Below, one piece after another: positions 35,393 through 47,310 of a stretch of DNA of 64,000 bases (position 1 is the stretch's first letter; each line of letters begins with the position of its first letter). Under the pieces are notes generated by a model. That model was not told the origin of the DNA. It was given only the letters and a program-made list of their open reading frames with translations, and searched no databases. A program made the translations under genes and the position numbers. The DNA is from Xiphophorus maculatus (Eukaryota > Chordata > Actinopteri > Cyprinodontiformes > Poeciliidae). The stretch lies in contig NC_036447.1 of the NCBI RefSeq assembly GCF_002775205.1, positions 22,054,501 to 22,118,500 on the forward strand. Direction: 5' to 3'.

Positions 35393-36791
35393 TCAGTGGA
35401 GGATGCGGTGAAGGTAGCGTTCAGAATCTCTGGCACTCTCCATCCTAATGCCCAACCTCCATGATGATGGCTTGAAGGGATTTTGATTCCCTGTAATGTC
35501 TTCATCTGCTGGCAATTTAAATGTCTCCAGACTTTCTGACTGATCAGCATTATCTTCGACAGAGTAGACGGCTAATGGCTCCTCAACCCTGAAGACAGAA
35601 AGGCAACAGTAAGTTTATCTGACCACCATGAAATCCTCAAAAAACAATAATTCAAGAAAGAACAGTCATAAATCACAAATGCAACAAATTGCTTTTATGC
35701 ATGAACATTTTCTAATCTGGGTTTATCCCTATGAAAGAACAGTGACTGCAGATCTCTCAAACTATTTTTTGATAGTTTGATATGTTTAAACTATGTTTAA
35801 TGCTCTTATTAACAGCACTTTGTTTATTCACACACAGCTCCAATAATTTGTCAACAAGAATCAGGTTTTCAACAGTTTGAAAACCTGATTTCAGATAAAT
35901 CAAGTCACATTTCATTGCATAATCCATTTTACCAACTGAGCAATTCAAAGTGCTTTACATTGAAAACATGAAACGACAAACAGCAGGAAACATTACACTG
36001 CTGTGGCTGTAAGATCCCACAGTTGCTATTTTGAATAAGTTAGGGACACTATCGTCACATATTCCTAATGGCCCATAGCAAATCGTTCTAATGAAATTTC
36101 CTGATTTCCATTCCTTTGTTTTATCCTCCTTCTGAATCAAGGTTTGTCTAGTTATTAGATTTTTAGGAAAATTAAATCGGCTTGCTGTAATCTCACGCAT
36201 ATTTTTAACAATGTGTGATTCTTCATTACTAGCCTGAGAAGGCCAGCTTCATCGCAGTGAGGAATGTGAAACATGAAGTATGAGGCGTCTTTGCGAAATG
36301 GTTTGTAGGCAGATCAGAACTCAGTTTTGCAAGGTCAGTGTTGGTTTGTCAGGTCCTTGATATTAAACACACCTTTCAAGACACAAACTCAGACTCCTCC
36401 TATCAGACGTTTTCACATACCTGAGATACCCCGAAGTTCTGAGCCACTTGTGTTTACTGTGTCCTTCCGCTCTTGTTCCGGTCTTATTCCTGGCTCGAAC
36501 TCTCAGCCCCACCAAGGCCTGGGCCAGGCCCACTTCATCTTCTACCTGCTCCTCTTCACTCCGCTTTCCCTCCTCTGCTCCTTCCGGATTTGCTTCCACG
36601 TCCTGCCACACCAGCTTCGCCCGGTGCTCCGCGTTTCTGTCCCCCGCCGTTCTGAACAGCCTGTGCAGCTGATGCAGGTTCACCCCTGAGAAGATGTTGG
36701 AACAGCCCGACTTCCTACTGCGTCGACTGGAAGGTTTCCACTCCGCAGGCAGACCGTCCTCAGTGGAGCTGACTTCTAAGGCCTCTGCCAT
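35393..36791 (-). CDS. avpi1: Arginine vasopressin-induced protein 1-like
   Basis: Two minus-strand coding exons, 36791-36421 and 35588-35393, join in phase 2 to give 188 residues (human about 147). Near the N-terminus CSNIFSGVNLHQLHRLF and AGDRNAEHRAKLVWQ match the recalled AVPI1 core (ANIF...[24 protein letters not shown]). The middle is acidic and charged. The second exon ends in SERYLHRILH, like human ...SYLHQIRH. The protein is a small vasopressin/cAMP-responsive factor reported to promote MAPK signalling; no enzymatic motif is visible. An acceptor-like TTGTGCAG at 36829 upstream of the ATG implies a non-coding 5' exon. Neighbours pi4k2a and zfyve27 agree with human 10q24, supporting the assignment despite low sequence conservation in the middle. 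Confidence 0.85.
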
Positions 36792-37913
36792 ATTATTATG
36801 TCAGACAGCTTAGTTGTTTTTTTTTATCCTGCACAAGAATCAAAAAAGGTAACTTTGATAAAATAACTGGAAGATAAAATAATTGAAAGGAGGGGGGAAA
36901 TCTAAGAAAAGAAGCCAAGCTGTTCAAACTAAATAGAAGAGACTTCATCTGGAAACTTCCTGCCACAGCAGAAAAAAGTCACTATATTCTATTAACACAA
37001 CAAATATCCATACGTCTACTGGATTAGGCCAAACGTAGTCTTCTGACCTCAAGGACTTATGATCAAATATAAATTGTCAACAAAAAAAAAACCCCATTGG
37101 AAACAGGCAAAAAGCTGGCCAGCACATAAAACAAAGGATTGATTGCTATTAAGCAAATTAAGATTTTTACATTGATTATTGCAAGAGTTTTAATAATTTT
37201 GAGACATTATTTTAATACAGAGTAAATATATTTAGATGAGTTGTCTTTTTTCAAATGTAATATTTCACATGAAGTTTTACTATCTTTTGAGAGATGTTTG
37301 TGTCGAGCTTCTTGGCTTAAATCCATGTTTGAATACTTTTGGACTTACCTATACGTGTTGAGTCCTAAGAAAAATGTAAAATCTGCACAGCTAAAACCTA
37401 TCAATAATTTATCATTTTAGTGACAAACTCCACAAACAAATAAATTAATCTGCTTAATTTTGCATGTCTGCAGCAATGCATGCTGTCCTGAAGCGTCCCG
37501 CATTAAGAGATCTCATGTTTTTTGTTGATCGAATACAGTTTTCAATAAATTACGAAAAATCTATACTTTGTAGAACTAGTCATCCATGTTTGCAAATTTA
37601 GGCCATCTTGCTATTCTCTGAGAAAATGTTTGGATAGAAAATGATTGTATTGATCAATTTTGCTTCAGATTTTAGATGCTCAACAGATTAAGAAAATAAT
37701 TATCTTCCTTCAGAATATAAAAGAACATAATTATTGACAATATTTGCTCACAGTATTTTTATGAGGTAGCCCAGAGGTTCTTTTGTTTACCAACTAAATG
37801 GCACTTGGCAAAAACTTTTTTCTAAACCGAGAAATAATGTTGCTTACTCTGAAAAGTTATTTTGAAAAAAACAAATGCAGCGTGGTCCAATCATAATGCT
37901 TACCTTAGGTTCT

Positions 37914-38090
37914 GTAGATTGAATGAGACGGTCTGACTCTACACTACAGTCAGGCACTGACAACCTAATTACTGAACCATCACCTAGACTGCAGGCTTCA
38001 CCATCACCTAATGCTGAGCTGACCCAGTTCTAACGACAGCGTCAGAGGCAAATAGAGCCGCGGGGGGAAGGAATAATCAAAGAGTAATCC
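37914..38090 (-). other. avpi1: Candidate non-coding first exon of avpi1
   Basis: On the minus strand CTAAG|GTAAGC ends a possible exon at 37914 (donor 37913-37908), pairing naturally with the acceptor before the avpi1 coding exon (36829). The upstream limit is a guess set just below the CRE at 38096. Confidence 0.4.
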
Positions 38091-38095
38091 AGCAG

Positions 38096-38103
38096 TGACG
38101 TCA
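38096..38103. promoter_or_regulatory. Perfect cAMP response element (TGACGTCA)
   Basis: The full 8-bp palindromic CRE occurs 1.3 kb upstream of the avpi1 start codon and just above a plausible first exon. avpi1 is known as a vasopressin-induced gene, and V2-receptor signalling acts through cAMP/CREB, so the site is well placed. Function is inferred. Confidence 0.5.
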
Positions 38104-38329
38104 AGCCCAAGGCGATCACCTCAGCGTCAGCCTATAAACAAAGAGGGAGAGAGAATTTAACAACCAGGAAAAGAATGTGTAAAAATATCAAGGCTGAGTG
38201 GGATTATGTGGAGAAGTAACCTAGGAAAAATAAGGAGAAAGCACAGGAATAGAATGGTTCTGTTATTTGAATATTGAACTACAGTACGCATCCGTTTCCT
38301 GCAGCCGTAGATATCTGCCGTAACTCACA

Positions 38330-38440
38330 ACAGTCTGAAGTTGGAAGCCCCCCCTGCCATCACTCTAATCTTTAGCTCCCTCCACTGATTGTCTATCATA
38401 TGCAGGTCTGGACTTTGGCTGGGCCACACCAACATGTTAA
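38330..38440 (-). mobile_element. Tc1-like relic fragment
   Basis: 'ggtctggactttggctgggc' following 'ttagctccctccactgatt' resembles the antisense of the Tc1 transposase DDE region (AQSPDLNP in intact relatives). It is only about 100 bp. Confidence 0.45.
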
Positions 38441-38449
38441 TATTACATC

Positions 38450-40200
38450 CAGTAAGATAAGTTAAAATTAAACGATTGCTTTGAACTTAAATCCGTCAGG
38501 AGCATGAACAGTTTGGAGCTTAACTTTATGTCGCACTTTGTTTCTTTTTGCTTGCTGTTTTGTGGGATATGTGATTGTACAAGAGGTTTTCCTTGCCTGT
38601 GCAAGGAAAGCATGCTTGACAATAAAAAGGCTTTCACTTCTCACTTTTGAGCCATTATTTAGCAGGATCCTGGCAAGGAGGCCATTCAAGCAGTTCTTTC
38701 AAAATTAGACCTTGAGGCATTTTTTACTCCTTGAATGACTTTTTAAATCTAAAAGTCCAGTTTCTTAATTAGATGCCCGAATGTTACTTTATAGGTCAAT
38801 GTGCAAATCATCATCCTGGACTAGACCTAATCGTGGATGGGGAAGATCCCAAAAATGATTTCCAAGAGTGGACTCAAATGCATTTTACTGGTACAAGATG
38901 AATGCTTAGCAGACAATTGCAGATTTCTGTTTTTTTTTTTTTTTTAAGTGTGTTGAGTGACATTAGAATTGATGTTTTTCTGATCTTTTTTTGTTGGATG
39001 GGTATTAGAAGCATTGTGTAGAGAGTAAACAAACAGGAAACAACTTTGAGATTAAGTAGTCCAAGTTGTCTAGTAGCTTAATTAGAAAAGCTGGAACACA
39101 ACGCAGAGGTTCACTAAGAGAGAACAGGATCAACAAAACAGTGATCCAATTGCGAATTAAAGGCACAGCAAGAGATATATAATACCACTATAACAGAGAG
39201 GACAATTAGAGTAAGAGTAGCCTGGGTTAAGGTCAAGAGAAAATTACAAATTGGTGCATTAAATGTAAAATTGGTTTTAAAAAATCTGTAGTAACCAGTT
39301 CTTAAATATTTTTCAGCTGCCTCTTCGTTAGAGGAAAATTCTTCAAAAACCAGCAGTAAACATTAGGTAGCAGCAAAATGATTAGCCTCATTTGATGCAA
39401 CATTTGCTTTATTGATTGCAAAGCCTATTAAATGGGTTCTACAAACAGAAAAACTGGTTTTTCCAAAAAATATCGTCAAAGTTATAAAATATCTGATTTC
39501 ATGGTATGTAATTTTCCTTGTGACACCTGAACGCAACGTCAATCATCCAGCAGGTGTGTGAGTGCAACATAAGCAGCTGTGTGGCTCCGCTTCAGCAAAT
39601 TTGTAACACTTCATTTTTTGAGAGAGAGAGAGAGAGTTTGCAAAAACTGAATATGAGTCGACTTTTTGTCGGACTGCTGAAATCTCGACGGATTCAACTT
39701 TCCAGAATGTGTGTTCAGCAAAGAGCAACTTACATCCGCGACAAATAGGCGACAAAATAGGCGGTGTGGTAAGTTCAAAGCTCCAAAGTAGACTTCTTTG
39801 ATGTGTTTTGTTAGAAAATTAGACTGTTTCTTGTTTGACTTATTTCATTTTTGTTTGTCTAAAGGAGTCTATGTTTGTCCTTACTGTGACGTTTGTGGCC
39901 GTCCTTGGGCCTTCCGGTTGGATTCTATCAAACTTGGACCACTACAAAGGCCGAGAGTAATGGCGGACACGCCGGTGAGCCATTTTGGTGTGCTTGCTGT
40001 TGAATATTGGATTTGAATATTGTTGGATACTGCAATAAAGTCTCGTATCATGACGAGTGTGTGGGTTTTTCCGTGGATAAATTTGCAGTTTGGCACGCCC
40101 ACCGTTAGGTGTCGCAATGTGTGGGAGATGCAAGAATCCCAACCTCAATTTTTTGAGCGACTGAAATTTCATACATATCGCATTGTGCGGAAGTGGAGTT
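38450..40200. other. Intergenic region upstream of the zinc-finger gene
   Basis: No recognised gene. It contains a short hairpin (TTTCCTTGC/GCAAGGAAA near 38588-38610), a GA-repeat near 39620, and a CpG-richer stretch from about 39700. There a possible untranslated exon ends at 39769 (gtgtg|gtaagt) and AATGGCGG (near 39958) resembles a YY1 site. Confidence 0.45.
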
Positions 40201-40267
40201 TCTGTTTACAAATCAACAGCAAACCTAGGTCAGTCAACGAAAAATATAACAAAAAATTGAATGCGCC

Positions 40268-42366
40268 ATGAAGCCGCAGCTGTCCGGGGCGCAAAGGCGG
40301 GCGTTTGCGCCTTCACTGTGCGGATCTGAGGCTGTGCGGTCAATTCAAGAGGAGCTTGTTGCTGCGATACACGGAGCTCTGGAAGTGGCTGTGGAGATCG
40401 CAGTCCGGGAGGTGCGAACCCTCGTAAGTCAGGCGACAAGCGACATGTACGTAGAGCTGCGGAGGGAGAATGAGTCCCTGAAAGAGACGCTGCAGCGGGC
40501 AGAAGAGATGCTGGCTGAATGTGAGCGGCTTGAGGATAATGACAGTGGCGTTATGCGAAGAGGCGAGGCGCCCCACCCTACTCCCTGCACGAATGCTGCA
40601 ACAGAAAGCACCGAGATCAGGCGTGAGCCTGCAGGTCACGACTGCCCTGGCCCGGATGTTCGAGGTGAATATATGAACAGACGTGAGGAGCGGCTAGCCT
40701 CAGGACAAGAAAAGGATCATAATAAAGGTAGGGCCACATGTCTGTGTGCACATACAGTAGGTGTGATGTTTCATTTACACCACATTGCTGACAGTATTCG
40801 TTTACCCTCATGTGCCTATTTAGCTTCAACTCTAAAAACGCTTTCTATAATTAGGGGACAAATGACTATTCTTAGAAATGCTCATTTGTGAGGTCAAATG
40901 CTGATGTTGGACTACAAGGCTTAGTTTGAAGTCGTCTTTCTAATCCATCCCAGAGGTGATTTATTGAGTAGAGATCAGGACTCTGCAGGCCAGTCATGTT
41001 CCTTCATATCAAACTTGCTCATTCGTTTCTTTATACTCTTCTTTCTGTACTGGTGCATTGTCATGTTTAAACAGGAAGGAGTCATTCCTAAAATGCTCAG
41101 CAAAATGCAGATGGTCAATAAACTAAAAAAAAAAAAGTTTATACACTTTTATTTTGCATTACATTCAATGTCATTACAACAAAAATTTCTGTTGAACATT
41201 TTTCTATTTTTACAATTTGCTTCATTTTTTCCCCCATAGGTTCCACTGAGACGACATCTCAGATGATTGCATTGAAAAACGAAGGCGCGATAACGTGTCG
41301 AAACCCACGAGCTCCAGGGTCTGTGCCACCTCTCAGCACTGCCGTCAAATCTACAATGGAGCAAGTTATTGTAAAGCAGGAAAGAGTGGAAGAGCAAAGG
41401 AGTGGAGCGTCCTGCTGTTTGGAATTAATTAAAGAGGAAAACTTAAGCATGGAGGGCATCGGGTGGCCACCAGAGGAGATGGATATTCAGAGTCAAGATC
41501 CAGAGACTCATCTTCTCGGTGCAAGGGTAGATCAAGGTAAGAGGCAAAACAGATGAGCTCAAAGTTGAAGAAATGTGCAGAAGCATTTCTAGCTAAGGTT
41601 TTAAATGTTTGGTCCATCGGTAAACAAGAGACATTTTGCCCCCTCTATCCAGTTAAAAAGAAATTCACTCTTTCATGTTAAAACGAGCAAAGAAAATAGA
41701 ATACATTTGTGACAAACAAAAGATTGTAAACCTTACATTTTTCATCATGACGTTATGGTTTTAATCTTATTTATTTTCATTCCCTCAGCTTGTCCTCCAG
41801 ACATGAGCAGCAGCCTCCCATCTGCCTCCGATCTTCAGTCCGTCTCCCCAGAGTTTCCAAACATCTTCCACCTGGCAGAACAAGCTTCCGTATCACAAGT
41901 TCTTCCGCAGGTCCACAGATTCCACATCGAAGCAGACCGCAGCGTTTCCACCGTTCCCACGTGCAAGTTCTGCGGTCAGACCTTCCCCCTGCCCAGCCTG
42001 CTGCGGCGACACTACGGCCAGTGCCGCCAGAGGCTCCAGCAGCGCTGTCTGCCGCCCGTAACGGGGGGTGCGCGAACTAGGCTGCAGCTGTACCCCCCGG
42101 GCTGCAGCCCCTTCCGCTGTACCGTGTGCAGCCGAGAGTTCAACCGCTTGGAAAACCTGAAGACCCACCTGCGCATCCACACTGGAGAGAGGCCGTACAC
42201 CTGCTCTGTGTGCCTCAAGTGTTTCCGCCACTCGGGAGCCCTCACCCGGCATTTCCGCATCCACACCGGGGAGAAGCCGTACGTCTGCGGGCAGTGCGGG
42301 AAGTCGTTCAGGAACTGTGGTGGGCTCAAATTCCACCAGCGCTCTCACAGCGATCACCAGCAGTAG
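40268..42366 (+). CDS. C2H2 zinc-finger protein, teleost type (unnamed)
   Basis: Three exons, 40268-40727, 41240-41536 and 41789-42366, join in phase 1 throughout and encode 444 residues. The N-terminal exon is helical and acidic: VRSIQEELVAAIHGALEVAV, then a coiled-coil-like VELRRENESLKETLQRAEEM, as in many fish zinc-finger proteins. Exon 2 is unstructured with EQVIVKQERVEE and CCLELIKEEN, which look like sumoylation-type motifs. Exon 3 has four fingers: 311-331 (CKFC...H.{4}C, a variant ending in Cys), 363-383, 391-411 and 419-439, with TGERPYT and TGEKPYV linkers between the last three. The protein stops five residues after the last finger. It is likely a nuclear DNA-binding regulator; no orthologue is recognised. 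The human 10q24 block has MARVELD1 at about this place, so this gene appears to be an insertion here. Confidence 0.85.
40890..41095 (-). mobile_element. Tc1-like transposase relic in zinc-finger gene intron 1
   Basis: The antisense of 'gatcaggactctgcaggcca' and 'ctggtgcattgtcatgttta' corresponds to the DDE-domain region that in intact fish Tc1 relatives reads FQHD.APVH...W.AQSPDLNP. This is a different Tc1 family from the copy at 11885. It is decayed and only about 200 bp. Confidence 0.6.
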
Positions 42367-42768
42367 ATTTAGAGAGTGTTAACTTCTTTAATGCATTAAA
42401 TTATAAGCATATTCATCTGAAGCAGATGATTAAAAATATCAGTTTGTCAGCAGTCTTCCCCAGGATTGATTTTGGAAAAAAAAAAAATTCCAATATTATA
42501 ACTTTTTATTTATTTTAGACAAAACGATTAACTGCAAGTCAAAATCTGTAAAGAGTCGATACAATACGCAAGTGTCACGTTTAGAAAAGAAATATTACTA
42601 TTGGGGTTTCAATTACATTTTTCATTTATTGAAATGCTCTGATGCTTTAAGGGTAAATATTTTTATACATGGTTTTTACAGGGTCTTTTAAAATGTTTCC
42701 TTGACAAAGTGTTTTCACAAATTAGCCTTTTTAATTGTGGTGGAGCTGTAATGTCTGAGTCAGCATTT

Positions 42769-42774
42769 AATAAA
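42769..42774 (+). other. Candidate polyadenylation signal of the zinc-finger gene
   Basis: AATAAA 403 bp after the stop codon; another AATAAA follows at 42928-42933. Confidence 0.5.
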
Positions 42775-43628
42775 ACCTTCAAACGGTGGAATGTATTAGA
42801 TTAACTTATATTAATAGCAGTATACAGGTATTGTGACAATAGTAGTGCATAATGACATTTTATGTTTCTTTTGTGGGGCCTTCTGATTTCAAAGTGCTGT
42901 ATTTTGTCATTCTATTTTTAGTATTTAAATAAATTCACTGTATGAGCCAGTTTGAGCTGGTATTGTTGACTTGTGTGCTTATTTACCATTACAGTAGAGG
43001 GCGACAAAGATAATTTCTCCCTTTCAACTCATGCTGGGTAATCACAAAATATTAAACACCAGCATACAAATACATTCAGAACATCAGTTTGACAGTAATT
43101 GCTTTGCTTATCCAGTCAAAAACTTGGCATTTAATTTCTGACAACCCGAATTATCATTTTAGGAATATGTAAGCAATATAACACTTTACCAGCCACATCA
43201 CTATTCATTCAGGTGGGTCGTGTTTAAGAAAACATCACAACTCTTGTAAAATGTGACAACTCTCCAACTGAAACTTATTTTAATCAATCATGTCACTGTC
43301 AGAAACTTCCTGCTTGTTGGTGTAACTGCTTGATAAGATGTGCTTGCTTTGAAGACAAAACCATAGTGTTGCTTCTTTTTGTTTCTCTTTCTGTTTATTT
43401 GCATCAAATGTTCTTGTACTGATGAGCTTTAGAGAAAAAGCAGCTGTAACAAATGACAAAGTTCTCTACTCACTTCCCATCTTGGCTAATACTGAACTGA
43501 TAAGAGCTCAAAAAAACACAACTTCCTTTTTCAACAACTATATACACTTCTTCTGTTTCTAAACATTGCACAACAAGAGCAGCATTCAGCACTCCTCCCT
43601 CTTCACAGTGGCTTCTAATAACTTAGGC

Positions 43629-43842
43629 CAATGGTGCCCAAAGTCGGTCCTGGAGGGCCGGCATCTTGCATGTTTTAGTTCTCTCCCTGGTTTAATGCAT
43701 CTGGATCGAATGATGGCTCGTTAGAAGACCTAAGAAGAAAACTGACATGCTGAAAAGGTTGTTGGTACTACCAGGGAGAAAACAAAAACATGCAGGATGC
43801 ATGTCAGTCATCACCCTTGATGACTGACTTTGGGCACCCCTG
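43629..43842. mobile_element. hAT-like MITE with 8-bp target duplication
   Basis: The ends 'caatggtgcccaaagtcggt' and 'tgactttgggcacccctg' are inverted repeats. The flanks are acttaggc (43621-43628) and acttaggg (43843-43850), a 7/8 match of the 8-bp duplication expected of hAT transposition. It is 214 bp with no coding capacity. Confidence 0.8.
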
Positions 43843-44119
43843 ACTTAGGGGGTGGGTGAAAATCATACAGGTTACATTATTCACACATGTGAATACAAAA
43901 TGTTTAACATTCCATTAATGAACAAAAAGCTGACAGAGGTAATAAATAAAAAAAATTACCAAAAATTGACCAATGAAAATCAGATGTTTTGAATACAATA
44001 GAATTAAAAAAACAAAAAAAATCTGAACTAAAATTATGGAAACTGTGCAACCTTTTGAGGCAATCATAGCAATCAAACAGTTTCTGTAACTATCAATGAA
44101 ACTTCTGCACTTGTCCATA

Positions 44120-44350
44120 GGTATTGTGGTTAACTCCTAGTGGGCAAACTGCTCCGGTTCTCTCAGGTTTGAAGGGAACCTTCTCCAGATGGCATGTTTC
44201 AGCTCCTCCCACAGATATGCAGTGGGATTCAAATCAGGACTTACAGATGGCCAGTTCATAACAGTCCAGTGTTTTGCTCTTATCCATCCTTGGGTCTTCG
44301 TCCTGTTGGATGGCCCATGAGATAAAAAATCTCTGACACTAGGCAGCATT
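44120..44350 (-). mobile_element. Tc1/mariner transposase C-terminal relic
   Basis: The minus strand still reads through WIRAKHWTVMNWPSVSPDLN followed by P..YLWEELKHAIWRRFPSNL, the Tc1 DDE C-terminal signature (normally W..QSPDLNPIE.LW..LK). This is a fragment of a plain DNA transposon; the N-terminal DNA-binding part and terminal repeats are not visible. The family differs from the copies at 11885 and 40890. Confidence 0.85.
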
Positions 44351-44628
44351 TAAGCTTCTAGAATGGCCTTGACCTTGAAAAGTAAGCTTAAATGCCATGT
44401 CCACACAAGAATGCCAGCCAGCACAAGTGAACTCTACCAATTTAGACAATAAAATGAGTATTAAGCTGGAAGTTTATCATGGTTTCTTGGCAACTTGCCA
44501 CACATAATTTACCCAAATATTGAATTGTGAGGCTGTGTGTGTCTGTGTGTGTTGGTGGTGTCAATCTAGGTACAGCTAAGTTTCCTGGCAGATTTAGATG
44601 AAAGGATAATAATGTCTTAACTGTGTTT

Positions 44629-44767
<139 letters not shown>

Positions 44768-44879
44768 GTTGAAATTGATCATTTTGCTCTGTGATCGACT
44801 CTTCTGTACTGATCAGCCCGTTTTCTGCTATCGACTATTCATCCTGGATTAGAATGGGAAGCGAACGTTCTCTGAACAA

Positions 44880-45144
44880 CACCGAGCTAACAAAGATAGC
44901 CGCTTCCATTAACTAACCAAAAACCGGCGGGTTTTTGTCGCCTTTCCCCCTCTGTGGCAGTCTTGATGAGCCAGACTGTTCGGACGGACTGTCTGCAGTC
45001 ATGGTACCGGAGCTGGTCGAGTTTGGAGGCTCTTCCTCCCTCCCCGGTCTCATGATGTCGGTGGGTTTCGTTAGTTTCGCCTGAGCTCCTCTCTCTCTTC
45101 TCCTCCGCAGCTGCTGTTGCTGCTCCTGGACTTTCTCTGCTCAC
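44880..45144 (+). promoter_or_regulatory. zfyve27: CpG-rich promoter and candidate non-coding exon 1 of zfyve27
   Basis: This block is richer in C+G than its surroundings (ccggcgggtttttgtcgcc, ttggaggctcttcctccc). It ends in the strong donor TCACA|GTGAGT, exon end 45144. The next recognised exon (48129) begins two bases before the zfyve27 ATG, so the first exon is expected to be untranslated. Confidence 0.5.
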
Positions 45145-45699
45145 AGTGAGTTATTATCGACTCCTACCTCATATTTTAAGTTATGTGAAACATGAAATGC
45201 TCCCACATTCGTGTTATTGCGCAATGTTCCGTGCTCTCCATCCAGAGTTCACTTTCCTGTTTTGACCACATCTCTCTCGGGCCACAGCAGCTACTAGCAC
45301 CAGTTGTTTGAGCTGCCTGCTCATTCTGTTGTGGCTCTCTGTTGGAAGCATTCGTGTTTTTAAAAACTGCTCAAGCAAGTTTTTAAAGGCTAAACTAGTT
45401 CTATCTTATCGGAAGCCACTTCCACTGTTTGTCATGTTCATTGCCTTTCAAAGTACGCTTCACCTTTCTACACCTTTTGTCACGCTTCTTGGTTGTGATC
45501 GAGCAGAACTAGATAGTGAATATGTTAAAATTTAAGTCCTTTTTAAAGGCTTTTGACAAATAATAAGTCGGCAAAGTGTGACCTGCTTTTGTTTGTTCAT
45601 CCACTAGAAAGTAATCCCTTTCTGCAAAATCAGCCGCAAGTTGTAGGTAGTTTTTTTTTTATATCAGCTTTAAACATCTGACCTTTTGTTTTGGTCATT

Positions 45700-46430
45700 C
45701 TTTAAAATAATAGCTCTCTTCTTATCACAGATTCTCACTTGGAAGTCTCACAGACTTTGACTAGGTCATTCTAACATATGCTTTGATCCTAGTTATTCCA
45801 TTTTTACCTCTGGCTAAATGCTTACAGCCGTCATTCTGGCTGAAGCCAAGCCCCTGCCTCAGTCTGAAATTTTTTGTAGCAGTCTAAACTACATAAAACC
45901 TTTGACCTTATTCCCTATACCTGCAAACTACACAGCAATTTGCAATCAAAAAGTTTAATTCTGCTTTAATCTGACTAAACCGTCACATTCTTCTCATGTT
46001 TGCGGTGAGAAGAATGTCCCAGCACAAATGGGATTTTTAAGGAAAATAAAACTTCAAAGGTTTTTATTCAATTAGATTCCATTTATTTATATAGCACCAA
46101 TTGATGACACAATGGCTTTCTTCTCACCAGTTTGTGGAGGACTCTACAAGTCTGTTCAACTGGTTCTTCTACCTGAGCTCTGGATTGCTGCAGCTACTCC
46201 AGTGTTACCATGGAGATCTTAGTTGGCTTGTCTGACAAATGGCTCTGTTGAACATCATGATGATTTATTTCATTTCTTGTTTTTAAATGACATGGACTCA
46301 ATTTTGTCTGGAAATGCAGACTGCTAGTGTCTTGAATCAGATCTGTAATTTTAAAAATCAGATTTTTGTTCAGTTTGACGGCCTTAATTCTCTCCTTGTC
46401 CAGTCTGTCAGTTTAGGTGGATGGACTTGA
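45700..46430 (-). mobile_element. Tc1/mariner relic in zfyve27 intron 1
   Basis: Antisense Tc1 landmarks appear in order: 'actttgactaggtcattcta', 'ccccagtctc'-like text near 45855, 'cttctacctgagctctggat', 'cagtgttaccatggagatct' and 'cagtctgtcagtttaggtgg'. These span most of the transposase, but with heavy decay and no open frame. Confidence 0.65.
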
Positions 46431-46434
46431 TGAG

Positions 46435-46550
46435 CAGGGTGTCCAAACCTTTTGTCATGTGGGCCAAGCTCGTCGGGCCAAAACAAATATGATTTAAAAG
46501 AACTAAAAGCACCAAAATGTTGTGATTTTTTTTTTACTTACTCAATCATA
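46435..46550 (+). mobile_element. hAT-type end fragment
   Basis: 'cagggtgtccaaaccttttg' followed by 'catgtgggccaagctcgtc' resembles the end of a common fish hAT element (CAGGGGTGTCCAAACT...). Only one end is recognisable. Confidence 0.4.
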
Positions 46551-46839
46551 AACTAAACATGAACAATTTAATTAAACAAAGTAATCAGATTACATTGCAG
46601 GAACGAGAGCATTGATCCAGAACTTAACCAGATGTTAGTTCAAGTTACTTTGAGTCAGATGACTTATTGCTTTTCAGCTATGCACCACTATCCAGCTTTA
46701 AACTAGAGCCGCACAATCAAATTGCAATTGTCGCATGCGCTGGGAAATTAGGACTTAAAATTTTACCACACAATTTTGTGGTATTTATCAAAAAACGATT
46801 TTAAAAAATTACGACTTCAGTCTTTTTTTAGGCAGTTGT

Positions 46840-47310
46840 GTGTGGCTATGATTGGATATAACTGCAGTCAAAGCCCCACAAACACCAACACTACTCTTAA
46901 CTAACATCTATTTTGAAAAGGGCTACTTCAGTCTCATCCACTCCATGACGTTCTGCCCGGATACAGAAGCACCTTCAGCCAGAGACTCATTTTGCCAAAG
47001 TGTACCACAGAGCGCCACAGAAAGTCATTTCTGCCTGTTGCCGTCAGGCTTTACAATGCCCAAGTCTGTGCTAATTGATTCAAATTTTTGTCTGCGCTCA
47101 TTTCTAGGTTATTTATTGATCAATATATTGCATGTGATTGCTTGTTATTTATTTGTTTATGTCTAGTCATTTTGAACTTTTCTCTCTTTATTATTCACTC
47201 TTGGGTGTATATATATATTTTACGAACTTTGTATTTATCACATAAGACGTAGTAGCTTTCAACAAATAAGCAATTTTCCCTTGGGGATCAATAAAGTATA
47301 TTCTATTCAG
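46840..47310 (+). mobile_element. LINE 3' end (L2-like)
   Basis: The remnant of an open frame at 46852-47166 ends in 'gccgtcaggctttacaatgc', and the 3' tail 'cccttggggatcaataaagt' near 47280 is followed by a short 'atattctattc' end. Both features are typical of fish L2-type LINE ends. It is 5'-truncated, as LINE insertions usually are. Confidence 0.6.

Noticed and set aside
39798-40016. Small frame with CPYCDVCG near the zinc-finger gene
   Set aside because: The spacing does not continue into a finger, and there is no in-phase link to the gene; probably chance in the 5' region.
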